Counted from the stretch's first letter, positions 46,887 to 56,977 are shown. The stretch is 64,000 bases of DNA from RDYJ01 sp034931405 (GCF_034931405.1 NZ_JAYGHA010000003.1:1-64000); one strand, 5' to 3'. Made by a program: numbers and translations. Notes: generated by a model from the sequence alone, not told the origin.

Positions 46887-48009
46887 TTATCCAGAATTAC
46901 TGTCTACTAATTGGTTTTCTTGGCGCAGATAGGCTTGGATGAAAGCATCAAGTTCACCATTCATCACGTCACCGATGGCTGTGGTTTCAGTATTTGTACG
47001 TAAGTCTTTAACCATTTGATAAGGGTGAAAGACATAGTTACGGATTTGGTTGCCCCAGGAAGCTTCGACCATATCACCACGAATTTCGGCAATTTCTTGG
47101 GCGCGTTGTTCTTTAGCAATGACTAACAACTTGGCTTTAAGGCGAGCTAGGGCTTTCTCTTTATTTTGCAGTTGGGAACGTTCTTCTGTACAACGTACAG
47201 CTAGACCGGTGGGGATGTGAACTATCCGCACGGCTGTTTCTACTTTGTTGACGTTTTGGCCACCTTTACCGCCAGAACGGGTTGTGGTAATTTCCAAATC
47301 TTTCTCTGGAATTTCCAACTTAACGGTGTTATCTATTTGTGGCATGACTTCCACCCCAGCAAAACTGGTTTGCCGCTTACCGTTGGCGTTGAAGGGGGAA
47401 ATTCTGACTAACCGATGAGTACCCATTTCAGAACGTAAATAACCATAGGCGTAGCGTCCAGTAATTTCTAAGGTGGCTGATTTAATGCCGGCTTCATCAC
47501 CTTCTGATTCTTCAGCCAATGTCACTTTGTAGCCATGATCTTCTGCCCAACGAGTGTACATCCGCATGAGCATAAATGCCCAATCTTGAGCATCTGTACC
47601 ACCAGCACCTGCGTTAATTGTCAAAACTGCGCCTTGAGAGTCATAAGTTCCTGAAAGTAATTGTTGTAATTCCCACTGGTCAAGGTCACGATTGAGTTTG
47701 GTGATGGTAGATTCTGCTTCTTGCAGTAGTGATTCGTCCGTTTCTAGTTCTAATAGTTCAACAACTGCTCTAGTATCATCTAAATTGGCGTGCCATTGAT
47801 AATACTGTTCTAGGTGGGATTTGAGGTCGTTGAGTTCTTGGAGTGTTTGTTGTGCTTGGGTTTGGTCGTCCCAAAATTCTGCCTGGGCTGATATTTGTTC
47901 TAAATCATGAATTTTGGCTTTGAGTGCGGGTACGTCAAAGATAGTCCTGGGTTTTACCCAGGCGGTTAGACAATGTTTCGATTTCGCGTTTGAGTTCTAG
48001 AACTTCCAT
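46887..48009 (-). CDS. prfB: Peptide chain release factor 2 (programmed +1 frameshift)
   Basis: The gene begins at ATG 48009: 24 codons ending D-Y-L, then in-frame TGA at 47937-47935 within CTTTGAC. A +1 shift continues as DVPALKAKIHDLEQISAQ through the full RF2 (about 373 aa). The codon-recognition motif SPF (RISPFNANGKRQTS) specifies UGA/UAA, and GGQ lies in RSGGKGGQNVNKVETAVR. Simple ORF calling finds only the part from 47624. Autoregulation by UGA readthrough is established for this family. Confidence 0.93.
47935..47962 (-). promoter_or_regulatory. RF2 recoding site with upstream hairpin
   Basis: Slippery TATCTTTGAC as in Escherichia coli prfB. Five bases upstream is a perfect stem CCTGGGT / ACCCAGG with an AAA loop (47946-47962); its 3' arm supplies the AGG that could act as the internal Shine-Dalgarno stimulator. 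Confidence 0.8.
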
Positions 48010-48208
48010 GGTTTAATAAATTTTTAGGCGAATATAGTATTGTTTAGGCAACGCATTAGGCTAATGCTACTATACAAACAAATTCCACCTGCGTGGTTTG
48101 CTGTTTTAGGCGATCGCTTTTGATATTTTTGATTTTAGCTTTAGTTGGACAAGTTATCAGAAGATTGGCTGAAAACCCCAGATATTGGTAGTCCCTTGAC
48201 CAAACCAA

Positions 48209-49594
48209 TCACAAGATTTGTAAAATTACCAAAGTCATATCATCAGTATTTTGTTTATCAGGACCGATGAATTCCTGAACTTTATCAAACAAATAATCGA
48301 CAATTTCCTGTGGTCCATTGCAATAACGACAAGCTGCATTAAGTGAAGTAATAAAATTATCTTCATCAAAGCGATCGCCACTACCCGCAGCCGCATCTGT
48401 CAAACCATCTGTATAATAAATAATCGTATCCCCAGGTTCTAATTGTACTTGCCCATCTTCATATTGACTGTTAGCATCCAAACCTATTAGCATCCCGATT
48501 GTATCTAATCTGCTGACGGTTTTAGTCGCAGCGTGCCACCACAAGGGCGGATTATGGGCAGCATTACTATAAGATAAGGTTCGCGTTTTCGGATCATATT
48601 CTGAATAAAACATGGTCACAAAACGGTGGGAATTTTCCAAATCCGCATACATGACGCGATTCAAATTTTGCAGAATCCCCGCAGCCGAATTACCATGTAA
48701 TACTTCACCCCTCAGCATTCCTCGCAACATTGTCATAATTAACCCAGCGGGAACACCTTTACCCATGACATCGCCAATTACCAAAGCCCAACGGGCATCT
48801 TCTTGATTATTATTATTTTTTGACTTTAACTGATTGTGATTTGTGGGAATAAAATCATAATAATCTCCACCCACACGATTAGCAGGTTTACAACGTGCTG
48901 CCAAAACTACACCAGGAATATTAGGACATTGACGTGGTAAAAGTCGGCGTTGAATTTCTGCACCAATTTCTAATTCTTGATCTAATCGTTCTTTTTTTCT
49001 CAGTTCTACCGCTAGTTCGTCATTTTCAATCGCTACCGCTGTTTGATCTGCAACTAATCTGACTAACTTTTGTCTAGTTTCTGTCCAACTATATTCTGGA
49101 TCACGGCTTAAAACATACAGCCATCCCCTTTCTGTATGCTTAACTAAAATCGCCGTACCAAAAATCTGTACATCTGGACCTAAATAGCGGTGCATTTCAT
49201 CATCCAAAAGTCCTGTTGTTGTTGTTAGCGGTACAGAATTGGATAAAAGTGTAATTTGACTGCTGGCAGTTTCTAAGGCTTTTCTAATATTTTTCCGTTG
49301 TTGACTATCTTGCCAATGTAGCTGTTCCAGCCTAATTTGACCATTAGGTTTATAAAGAAATAAGGCGCTACCATCAGCATCGGTAACTCTTGTGGCCATG
49401 AGGGGAATCAGTTCCAAAAATTGATTCAAATTATTGAAACTTCTCAGGGCAAATCCTAAAGAACTGAGCAAATCTTGAATTTTATTTTGTTCCCGATGCA
49501 GCCTAGCCACAAGTTCTTTTAGTGCCACAATTGGAGTGACATCTGTAGTGGCACTACTATTACTTTCAGTGGAGTGAGAAGGAACTTGAGACAC
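48209..49594 (-). CDS. GAF-domain SpoIIE/RsbU-like PP2C phosphatase
   Basis: 461 aa. An N-terminal helix (ALKELVARLHREQNKIQDLL) precedes a GAF domain (about 55-190, ending VADQTAVAIENDEL), then a coiled linker and the PPM/SpoIIE catalytic domain: EIQRRLLPRQCPNIPG, NRVGGDYYDF, LVIGDVMGKGVPAGLIM, YSNAAHNPPLWW, YYTDGLTDAA and NTDDMTLVIL with the metal-binding Asp residues. Such proteins dephosphorylate anti-sigma antagonists. No partner gene is adjacent. Confidence 0.92.
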   Translation of the reverse strand: MSQVPSHSTESNSSATTDVTPIVALKELVARLHREQNKIQDLLSSLGFALRSFNNLNQFLELIPLMATRVTDADGSALFLYKPNGQIRLEQLHWQDSQQRKNIRKALETASSQITLLSNSVPLTTTTGLLDDEMHRYLGPDVQIFGTAILVKHTERGWLYVLSRDPEYSWTETRQKLVRLVADQTAVAIENDELAVELRKKERLDQELEIGAEIQRRLLPRQCPNIPGVVLAARCKPANRVGGDYYDFIPTNHNQLKSKNNNNQEDARWALVIGDVMGKGVPAGLIMTMLRGMLRGEVLHGNSAAGILQNLNRVMYADLENSHRFVTMFYSEYDPKTRTLSYSNAAHNPPLWWHAATKTVSRLDTIGMLIGLDANSQYEDGQVQLEPGDTIIYYTDGLTDAAAGSGDRFDEDNFITSLNAACRYCNGPQEIVDYLFDKVQEFIGPDKQNTDDMTLVILQIL

Positions 49595-50453
49595 GGGTAA
49601 ATATACTATTACATTTGATATTAACAGATGGAAAATTTATGATTTCTGAATCAATTTTTTGGATTGGGTATTGCTCAATCATATTCGATAAGATTAGTAA
49701 TTTTAGCAACCGTAGTAAAACTGGGGATGTAATTTTTTGAGTAGTGCATTTGCTGATGAGATTTTTTGCCATTTATGAGAATGTTACAGTCGTTCATTTT
49801 CAGCTATACTCAACACGGCTTCATCATTTGATTCTGTGGGTAGGGGTAAAGCAGGAGCTAAATCCCTACAAATCTGGGTTTTTCATAATTTTGTAAAAGT
49901 CCATGTCTCAACAGTGTTTAGTATATACAGTGAATTAACTCTGTCCAGTATAAAACAGTAATTTTGATAACGATACAGACTGCTGATAATTTTTGCATAG
50001 CTTAATTAGTCATTGATATATCTTGAAAAATAAAGCTTTTCTGCTATTTAAAATCATTTTTGATTGCAAACTTGAAACCAAAAGTTATATACAGCCGTTT
50101 TGGCTCAACCATGATGATTTCAATGTCTAAATAGTTGACAGAGAGTATTGAGCAGGAATTTTGCCAGTATAACCTGATCACCAAGTTAGGAGTATGCAGC
50201 CAGTTTATTTGCACTAATCCAATTTTTTCTAGATATCTTTTGCAGTCATCAAGTCACCTTGGTGCTGCATTGGATAAACCCCTTGGACAGTGATAAAAAT
50301 GGCTTTAGTGTGCAATTCTACCAGAAGTTAGCCATTTTTTGAAAAAAAAAAGAATTATTTTAATTTCTAGAAAAAAAGGGGACTGGGGATTGGGGATTGG
50401 GGATTGGGGATTGGGTACTGGGTACTGGGGAATATATTTTCCCCAATCACTAA
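49595..50453. other. 859-base gap, mostly featureless
   Basis: No ORF over 60 codons that looks real. A stem AAAATGGCT (about 50296-50304) / AGCCATTTT (about 50330-50338) is the only hairpin of note. A GGGGATT heptamer array lies at 50385-50425 next to the ftsY stop. A promoter for the leftward phosphatase gene probably lies in 49600-49800 but no clear box is seen. Confidence 0.45.
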
Positions 50454-52109
50454 TTATCCATTTAAAAGAGCTTCGACAAACTCATAACTAGAGAATGGAC
50501 GCAAATCTTCAATTCCTTCTCCAGCACCAATAAAGCGAATGGGTAAACCTAATTGTTTGACTACTGCTAGGGCGACTCCGCCTTTAGCTGTACCATCCAG
50601 CTTGGTTAAGACAATGCCACTGAGTTGGGCGGCTTGGGAAAATACTTCTGCTTGTCGTAGTCCGTTTTGTCCCAAAGTCGAATCTAAAACCAAGAGAGAT
50701 TCTACATGGGCATTTGGGGCTTTTTTGGCGATAATTCGGCGAATTTTACTCAATTCGTCCATTAAGTTTTTCTTGTTTTGCAGTCTGCCAGCGGTATCTA
50801 TTAATAGTAATTCTGTGCCACGTGATTGGGCTGCGGCGATCGCATCAAATACCACTGCGGCCGGATCTGTATTCTTGCCAGGATTAGCAATCACTTCTAC
50901 ACTGCTTCTGGTTCCCCACACTTTGACTTGTTCAACAGCCGCAGCCCGGAAGGTGTCAGCCGCACCAATTAAGCATTTATAATCTGATTTTTGGGCTAAA
51001 TGGGCTATTTTACCGATTGTGGTGGTTTTACCTGCACCGTTGACTCCTGTAATTAACCAAATTGTTAAGTTGTCTTTTTCTGGGGCAAAGCTAGATTTTG
51101 GCGTTGCTTGATTTGGTGCATCTAGCATATCCCGGAGGATTTTTTTCAGGTAGGCGATCGCTTGTTCTGGTGCGGTGACTTCATCTCGCAGCTTTTTCTG
51201 TAAGGCATCAATAATAAAATCTGTAGCCTCTACACCCACATCAGCTTGCAAAAGTAAAGACTCAATTTCGTTGACGGCAGCTTGATTTAACGGTCCTTGT
51301 CCAACAATTGCCTTGAGTTGGTTGAGGATATTCCGCCGAGTTTTATCTAAGCCTTGGCGTAATTTTTTCAGCCAGGTAATTTCTTCTATGGAAACATCTT
51401 CTGCCTTTCTGCCTTGTGCCGCCAAAACTTCTACTGACCAGACAAACCCATCATCAAATGCCAGTTCGGGAATTTCTGCATCTATTTCTGGTGTGGTTGT
51501 AGTTGATGCTGAAGTTGGTGTTGTTTCTGGTTCTTCAACTTCAATAGCACTGGCTATCAATCTTTCCTGCTTGGCTTGTCTTTCTGCTGCTGCCCGTTCT
51601 AAAAAGGATAAAGTTGCTGGCTGTGTCTCACTGACTAGCGTTTCGGGGCTAGAAATTTCTGATACTTCAATAGCAGCTACTGGGATTACTTCTTCAGTAA
51701 CAGATATTTCTTCGGGTTGAGTTGGTGTAGTTATTTCCTCTATTACTGTTGCTGTTGTTTCTTCAGTAATAGCAACTACTTGGATTACTTCTTCTGTAAC
51801 AGATGTTTCTTCGGGTTGAGTTGGTGTAGTGATTTCCTCTGTTACTGTTGCTGTTGTTTCTTCAGTAATAGCGTCTGCTACTTTTGCATCTTCAGCAACC
51901 GGGACGGTTTCTTGTTGCTGAGATTGTTTTTGCTGAATATTTTTATAGGCGGCTTTAGCATAAGCCAACAAATCCGCCGTGTCTTGTGTAGTTTCTGCGG
52001 TTGCTTCTGGCTGTGTTTCTGGTGTAGGGGAAGTTTCTGCACCCTTCGGTTGTGGTTGAGGGGTGTCAGAAGAATCGTTATGTTGACGGCGAAACCAATT
52101 AAAAACCAT
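50454..52109 (-). CDS. ftsY: Signal recognition particle receptor FtsY
   Basis: 551 aa. The N-terminal 200 residues are acidic, Thr/Glu-rich and contain internal duplications (AITEETTATVTEEITTPTQ twice), the membrane-proximal A domain. The NG GTPase follows: TGVNGAGKTTTIGKIAHLAQ (G1), DTFRAAAVEQ, DTAGRLQNK (G3), TKLDGTAKGG (G4) and FIGAGEGIEDLRPF. It docks SRP-ribosome complexes at the membrane. It sits 149 bases downstream of nusB with a hairpin between. Confidence 0.96.
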   Translation of the reverse strand: MVFNWFRRQHNDSSDTPQPQPKGAETSPTPETQPEATAETTQDTADLLAYAKAAYKNIQQKQSQQQETVPVAEDAKVADAITEETTATVTEEITTPTQPEETSVTEEVIQVVAITEETTATVIEEITTPTQPEEISVTEEVIPVAAIEVSEISSPETLVSETQPATLSFLERAAAERQAKQERLIASAIEVEEPETTPTSASTTTTPEIDAEIPELAFDDGFVWSVEVLAAQGRKAEDVSIEEITWLKKLRQGLDKTRRNILNQLKAIVGQGPLNQAAVNEIESLLLQADVGVEATDFIIDALQKKLRDEVTAPEQAIAYLKKILRDMLDAPNQATPKSSFAPEKDNLTIWLITGVNGAGKTTTIGKIAHLAQKSDYKCLIGAADTFRAAAVEQVKVWGTRSSVEVIANPGKNTDPAAVVFDAIAAAQSRGTELLLIDTAGRLQNKKNLMDELSKIRRIIAKKAPNAHVESLLVLDSTLGQNGLRQAEVFSQAAQLSGIVLTKLDGTAKGGVALAVVKQLGLPIRFIGAGEGIEDLRPFSSYEFVEALLNG

Positions 52110-52205
52110 TGCAGCAGTATTATTTGTAATTTTTAAGTTATCAGTTATTCAGTTAGTTATTAGTTTAATTTAATTCGCCACGTTTTCCAGTGATGAAAGT
52201 TTTGA

Positions 52206-52255
52206 ATTATCCTCACTTTTAACGCACTTCCAGACCGAGGAGAAGTGAGGATAAT
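52206..52255 (-). terminator. 13-base perfect stem between nusB and ftsY
   Basis: ATTATCCTCACTT (52206-52218) pairs with AAGTGAGGATAAT (52243-52255) around 24 bases, four bases after the nusB stop. It lacks a strong T run, so attenuation rather than full termination is likely. Confidence 0.6.
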
Positions 52256-52258
52256 ACT

Positions 52259-52900
52259 CTAGGCTGTCTGTTTATGTTCTGTGACGCGGCGCAGGACACC
52301 GTTAATAAAGCGATGTCCGTCATCTCCACTGTAGCGTTTTGCCAGTTCTACTGCTTCATTGATGGCAATACTAGCAGGAACTGCCATAAAGTTCATTTCT
52401 GCTACGGCGATGTGCAGGATATCTCTATCTATTTGCGCCAGACGGCTTACTTGCCAATCAACTAAAGCCTCAGAAATGATCTTATCAATGATGTTGCGGT
52501 GTTCATCAACGGTAAGGATAAGTTCTTTAGCGTAATTGCGAACTTCCTTATCTTGATTAGCTAATTGAATTAATTCTGGGAAATCAATGGCTGTACCTAA
52601 TTGATTAATTGCTGTTTGGGTGTAAGTAATCGCTTCTTGGAGCATGGTTCTAGCTGTATTCAGGTCAGCAGCCCGCGTTTGGCTAGTTAGGAGGCGATCA
52701 TTACTGCGTTGGAGTTCTCCAGCTGCATGATCAAGGGTATCTTGCACTTCTGTCGTTAGAGTACGGACTGCTCCCAGGACTAATTTCGCTACTAGTTGTT
52801 CATCTGGTAGTTTCTCTAATTTCTTGGGGTTTACTGGCAGCTGACTCAAGCTTAACAGTGCCAATTCCCGTGCTATTTGTTGCGGTTTACGACGTTGCAT
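52259..52900 (-). CDS. nusB: Transcription antitermination factor NusB
   Basis: 213 aa; longer than the E. coli protein because of a central helical insertion (about 60-110), as usual in cyanobacteria. RKPQQIARELALLSLSQLP at the start and AVAEMNFMAVPASIAINEAV, ELAKRYSGDDGHRFINGVLR at the end are the family motifs. It binds boxA RNA in rRNA operons. DUF502 lies upstream and ftsY downstream on the same strand. Confidence 0.95.
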   Translation of the reverse strand: MQRRKPQQIARELALLSLSQLPVNPKKLEKLPDEQLVAKLVLGAVRTLTTEVQDTLDHAAGELQRSNDRLLTSQTRAADLNTARTMLQEAITYTQTAINQLGTAIDFPELIQLANQDKEVRNYAKELILTVDEHRNIIDKIISEALVDWQVSRLAQIDRDILHIAVAEMNFMAVPASIAINEAVELAKRYSGDDGHRFINGVLRRVTEHKQTA

Positions 52901-53003
52901 AATGATGATGGTGATTGGGGAAGAAGTAATTAACTAAAATGGGGCAAACTCACTATCATATCAAGTTTGGTACATTTTAACCATGAGATTATCTGTAAGG
53001 ATG

Positions 53004-53714
53004 TTAGGCTTCTTCTACGGAAATGACATGATTTTTAGTTTCTATTGTTGACACGGCGGTTGGTAAAACCAATGGGGACAAAGAAGCATTGGGAGCAACG
53101 ATACCACCCGAAACAACTATTTTAAAAGCGTCCTCTATGGACATGGCGAGGTTGACTACTTCGTCTTCTGGAACTACTGCATACCAGCCAGTGGTAGGGT
53201 TAGGGGTGGTGGGGATAAAAACGCTCAACATGGGTTGGTTCATCTGCGCTTGGATATCACTGCTAATTACACCTGTGACAAAGGCGATCGCCCACATTCC
53301 TCTTCTGGGATACTCTAATAAAACCACACGGCGAAATTTACCATTGGAATCTTTGAGAACTGTTTCTAATAATTGTTTCAGGGTTTTGTATACTTGACCC
53401 GCTAAGGGAATAGCCTGTAATACACGTTCCCCAAAATCTAGCAACCACTTACCAACTATATTCCGAGCCATCAAGCCAATCACCAGGATGCTTAGTAGTG
53501 GTACAGCAAATCCGACTACGAAATTTAGGACATTGACTAATATAGGATGTAAACCATCAAAGGGATTCAGCTGTTTGGGGATTTGGGTGAGAAAATTAAC
53601 TACCCAACTGGCAATAGTAATGGTCAGCCAGATGGTAGTTGCTAGGGGAATCACTACCAACAAACCAGCAATCAGGTCATTTTTTAAGTCCTGTTTCAGG
53701 CGTTCAATTACCAA
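53004..53714 (-). CDS. DUF502 membrane protein
   Basis: 236 aa with two N-terminal membrane segments (LIAGLLVVIPLATTIWLTIT and VNVLNFVVGFAVPLLSILVI) and a soluble C-terminal domain with GKFRRVVLLEYPRRGMWAIA, FIPTTPNPTTGWYAVVPEDE. This is the DUF502 pattern, related to plant LIKE-COV proteins. Molecular function is undefined. It is 103 bases upstream of nusB and probably co-transcribed. Confidence 0.9.
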   Translation of the reverse strand: MVIERLKQDLKNDLIAGLLVVIPLATTIWLTITIASWVVNFLTQIPKQLNPFDGLHPILVNVLNFVVGFAVPLLSILVIGLMARNIVGKWLLDFGERVLQAIPLAGQVYKTLKQLLETVLKDSNGKFRRVVLLEYPRRGMWAIAFVTGVISSDIQAQMNQPMLSVFIPTTPNPTTGWYAVVPEDEVVNLAMSIEDAFKIVVSGGIVAPNASLSPLVLPTAVSTIETKNHVISVEEA

Positions 53715-54112
53715 GCCCCGATTCTCCTTTTTTTAGGCTACTAAGATTTTTTTTGATTTTTATCTCCAGTCCCTCAAAGCTGTGATTTTGCTCTTGGGCT
53801 TGTCTTTTAACGGGCTATCACCTTGACGGGGCGACATAAAACGCTTGTTGTCATTGGGTTAATAGCTGTTGGGACTACTGTAAGTAAAATATTCAAACTA
53901 CTGTTGATTAACCTTTCAAAGCAAAGCATCTGTCTTGGTTACTTCACTAGTGTTACTTTTCTTTGTAATACTTGTAAATGATTGTTGCAAGTTTCTCAGG
54001 TATTATTCATCCTAACGCGCTATCTGACCAGATGCTCAAAATTATCATTTTTGAAAAAGCAGCGATGTTTCACAGAATGTCTCTACCAGGTTGTGAAAAA
54101 CGCATATTTAAT
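53715..54112. other. Gap upstream of the DUF502 gene without clear features
   Basis: Holds a TTGACGGGGCGAC segment near 53832 and AT-rich sequence. No ORF or repeat is identified. A promoter for DUF502-nusB-ftsY probably lies here. Confidence 0.4.
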
Positions 54113-54265
54113 TAGGGTTTGCTGAGAAAGTCTTCTCGTTGAGGTTTAGGAGTCAGGAGTCGTAGGGGAGAAGCATTCGGAAAATAGCCTTGGACAAAAC
54201 TTGATAATTGGTCGCCCGAATGCTTCGCCCGTACAGGAGTCAGGAGTCAGGAGTCAGGAGGAGAT
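54113..54265. repeat. Truncated AGGGTTTGCTGA-type element with a nested palindromic repeat
   Basis: Starts TTAGGGTTTGCTGAGAAAGT, as in the element at 16800, but has no matching right end. Inside, 54162-54234 is a second element with arms GTAGGGGAGAAGCATTCGG and CCGAATGCTTCGCCCGTAC, inserted in an AGGAGTC heptamer array that continues to about 54262. Confidence 0.65.
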
Positions 54266-54425
54266 TTGAAAACTTCTTTTCCATCTCTCGAACTCTACAA
54301 AATTGCAAGGTTTTTGAGACTGTAGACGCTATATTTTTAGGTAAAGCGCATTTCTAAACCCCTACTGACTCCGGCTACTGATGTTCTGGGAAGTCTGAAT
54401 TCTATTATAAGTTTTGTGAAGAAGA

Positions 54426-55295
54426 TTAATTTATGATTTGATGTTCACTCTTGCTAGATTCTTCAATAACTAGGCTGGGTGTGGGTAGATATTTCATTTC
54501 CCAGACTTTCAGTAAAATTAGGTATTCGTAGAATGCTTGTAAAGTACACCAGGCTAAACCAGGTTGTCCATCTAAACAGCCACCTAAGAAAAAGTACATA
54601 TAAATGAAGCGAATTACTGGTCTAACTGGTGTACGTAAAGATATATCTTTGAGGGCGCGTCGTCTTTCTACTTCTGATTTACCTAAAAATAAATCTCGCC
54701 AGTTAATTCCTCCTTTTTCTAATTGATACAATGTTTCTCTAGCTTCATCTGTAGAATAACGGTTATGTTTTTCAATCCAGCGGCTTAAACCTTTGCTACA
54801 GGTGTAATGGGGATAGGTTTCTTTAATAAAGTTGGTTGCACCGTCACAAACTTCCCTTTCCGTATGACCATAGTCTGTAAACCAAACTTTACCGTGACGG
54901 AAAAGACGTAATTGATAACGGGGATATTGGGTACTATAGCGAATCCAATGATTCATAAACATCACCCTTTCAGCCACATAGTAGGCGATGTAGTCAGGAT
55001 TTTTAGTGGCGGTGACACACTCGGCAAATAGTTCTGGTGTCATGCGCTCGTCGGCTTCGAGAATGTACACCCATTCATATTTAGGCGCGATAGTTTCTAA
55101 CATCCAGGTGCGTTGTTTACCGTGGCTTTCAAAAGCGTGTTCAACGAAGCGGACAGGATAACGACTAGCTATTTCTCCGGTGCGATCGCTACTGCATGAG
55201 TCCACAACTATAATGTCATCGGATAGCATAGCTGACTCAATACAAGCTGCAATATCTAGTTCTTCGTTATATGTGAGTATGTAGATTGATAACAT
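54426..55295 (-). CDS. Family 2 glycosyltransferase (WaaE/KdtX-like)
   Basis: 289 aa GT-A fold. MLSIYILTYNEELDIAACIE and DDIIVVDSCSSDRTGEIA form the nucleotide-binding core, with VYILEADERMTPEL as the metal-binding DxD region (EAD). The mid-part HYTCSKGLSRWIEKHNRYS and C-terminal hydrophobic segment resemble enzymes that decorate lipid-linked or LPS cores. It ends the leftward hps-type gene set and probably contributes to polysaccharide assembly. Confidence 0.9.
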   Translation of the reverse strand: MLSIYILTYNEELDIAACIESAMLSDDIIVVDSCSSDRTGEIASRYPVRFVEHAFESHGKQRTWMLETIAPKYEWVYILEADERMTPELFAECVTATKNPDYIAYYVAERVMFMNHWIRYSTQYPRYQLRLFRHGKVWFTDYGHTEREVCDGATNFIKETYPHYTCSKGLSRWIEKHNRYSTDEARETLYQLEKGGINWRDLFLGKSEVERRRALKDISLRTPVRPVIRFIYMYFFLGGCLDGQPGLAWCTLQAFYEYLILLKVWEMKYLPTPSLVIEESSKSEHQIIN

Positions 55296-55392
55296 TGTTG
55301 CTTATATAACAAGTTGACTTATGTTGTCGTAGTGATTGAGCATCAGCCGCCAACTCTGATTGACGGCTCATAATAAGTTAACAACCGATGGC

Positions 55393-56268
55393 TTAACGTG
55401 CTGGTGCTTTCCGTTTACCACCTTGGACAACGCCCATTCCTTTTAATCCTGTCCAACCGATGATGATATAACCAATAGACAACAACAAGCTGCTGATACC
55501 AATTCGTAGTCCAGATTTCCAAGCATTGTCTTTGGCTTGTTTTTCAGCTTCTTCTTTACGTTGGCGAATTTGGCTGATTCTTTGTTGAGCTACTTGATTA
55601 GGATCTGTTTGTTGGGCAATAAATTTGTCCAATTCTTGAGGATTGGCTTTAAATTTCTTCAGTAATTCTTTTTGCTCTGCGGGCAGTTGAGGGTTTTCCA
55701 GAGCTTGTTTATATCTGTTCTCATCTTTGATTAATTCAGTAAACTGTGTTTTAGCTTGGTTTCGCACTTGTTCCAACTGAGCTTTAGCCCGATCATTGGC
55801 GAGTTGGTCTTGGAATTGGGATAGCTGGCTGTTAAGTTGAGTTTCAGCTTGCTGGGCATCTTGGGAAATTTGATTGACTCTTTGTGTACTAGCTTGACGA
55901 ACATTGTTGAGGTGGAGAGGAAAAATCAACAAAAACATCAAACCCAAGACGCTGGAGAGGATCAAAGATGGAAATCTTAAATCAATACCTGAGCGATTTT
56001 CTGCATTGTCAAACCAATATGCAGCGGATATCATTCCTAAGCCCACCAGTGGCACAATTCCCCTATCAACTAGGGCTGTTGCAAACCCGATTTGCAATTG
56101 CTTGTCAGTGGGACTAAAACCCAACAACAGAATCATAAAATCAACGAAAAAAGACAAAATACAAACTATCCCCACTACTTTGAGTGAGAGAGAAGCATTA
56201 GAGGAAGCAACACGGTTAACCATATTTTTGTAAATTTTTTTAAAATTTTGGACTTCATTTACCTGCAA
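55393..56268 (-). CDS. hpsJ: HpsJ-family membrane protein (hormogonium polysaccharide locus)
   Basis: 291 aa. Two N-terminal helices (VGIVCILSFFVDFMILLLG and GIVPLVGLGMISAAYWF), a third at about 100-118, a long Gln/Ala coiled coil (about 125-255) and a final helix ISSLLLSIGYIIIGWTGLKG with a basic tail. This matches HpsJ-like proteins of the hormogonium polysaccharide/motility cluster. It overlaps the end of the preceding glycosyltransferase gene by 14 bases. Its exact job in secretion is unknown. Confidence 0.82.
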   Translation of the reverse strand: MQVNEVQNFKKIYKNMVNRVASSNASLSLKVVGIVCILSFFVDFMILLLGFSPTDKQLQIGFATALVDRGIVPLVGLGMISAAYWFDNAENRSGIDLRFPSLILSSVLGLMFLLIFPLHLNNVRQASTQRVNQISQDAQQAETQLNSQLSQFQDQLANDRAKAQLEQVRNQAKTQFTELIKDENRYKQALENPQLPAEQKELLKKFKANPQELDKFIAQQTDPNQVAQQRISQIRQRKEEAEKQAKDNAWKSGLRIGISSLLLSIGYIIIGWTGLKGMGVVQGGKRKAPAR

Positions 56269-56881
56269 TCATCTGTATATGTTCCCAAACCGATAAATCT
56301 TCTGGAAGGTCAACATCAGCTAAACTAGGTAAGTATACAGATGATAAATTAAGTTTACGGGCAATTTCTACAGTTTGTGGAAATACTTGACTAGTTCCCC
56401 ACGGAATTTGAGAAAATAACTCTGGGATGACTCGGCGTAAACCGATTAAGTAATACCCCCCATCTAGTGCAGGTCCAAGTACCAAGTCACAAACCTGTAG
56501 TTTCTCAAAGGCTGATGCTAGGATGTGCGAAGTCAGACCAGGACAATCAGTACCAATAATGATTACCTGTTCTGCATAGTTATTAAAAGCATCTGCAAGC
56601 GATTTTATCATCCTTTGACCTAAATCGCCTTCGCTTTGAGTTTGATACATAAAATCAAGACCTAACCAATTTTGCATGAGTTCCCAATTACCCCCAGCAA
56701 ACCGCACTTCCACAGTTATAGCAAATCTCTGTTGTAATTCTTTTACCTGCAATATAGTATGTTCAGTCATCTGCTTTTGTAGAAGGGCTGCACCGACATC
56801 ACCCAAAGCATTTATCAGTCTAGTTTTTGTTTTCCCTGGTTCTGGATAACGGGTAAAAATAATTAAGTGCTGTTTTGCCAT
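56255..56881 (-). CDS. TIGR04282 (DUF2064) glycosyltransferase-like protein
   Basis: 208 aa. LIIFTRYPEPGKTKTRLINA is the family's sugar-nucleotide-binding start, followed by QSEGDLGQRMIKSLADAF, IIIGTDCPGLTSHILASAF and LVLGPALDGGYYLIGL with the DGGYYLIG signature. Members are annotated as arsenosugar biosynthesis glycosyltransferases, but here the gene is embedded in an hps cluster between hpsD and hpsJ. No arsenic genes are nearby. Confidence 0.88.
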   Translation of the reverse strand: MAKQHLIIFTRYPEPGKTKTRLINALGDVGAALLQKQMTEHTILQVKELQQRFAITVEVRFAGGNWELMQNWLGLDFMYQTQSEGDLGQRMIKSLADAFNNYAEQVIIIGTDCPGLTSHILASAFEKLQVCDLVLGPALDGGYYLIGLRRVIPELFSQIPWGTSQVFPQTVEIARKLNLSSVYLPSLADVDLPEDLSVWEHIQMIAGK

Positions 56882-56977
56882 GAATGGTGATTTTAGGAGT
56901 CAGTGGTCAGGACAAAGAGAGTATTTTTTTCCATATCTGTGAATTAACCCCATCACGGTTATAACTAGCAACTTGAG

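Noticed and set aside
46555..46932. Plus-strand ORF of 125 aa
   Set aside because: It is largely translated heptamer repeat and runs antisense to the DUF3285 gene and prfB.
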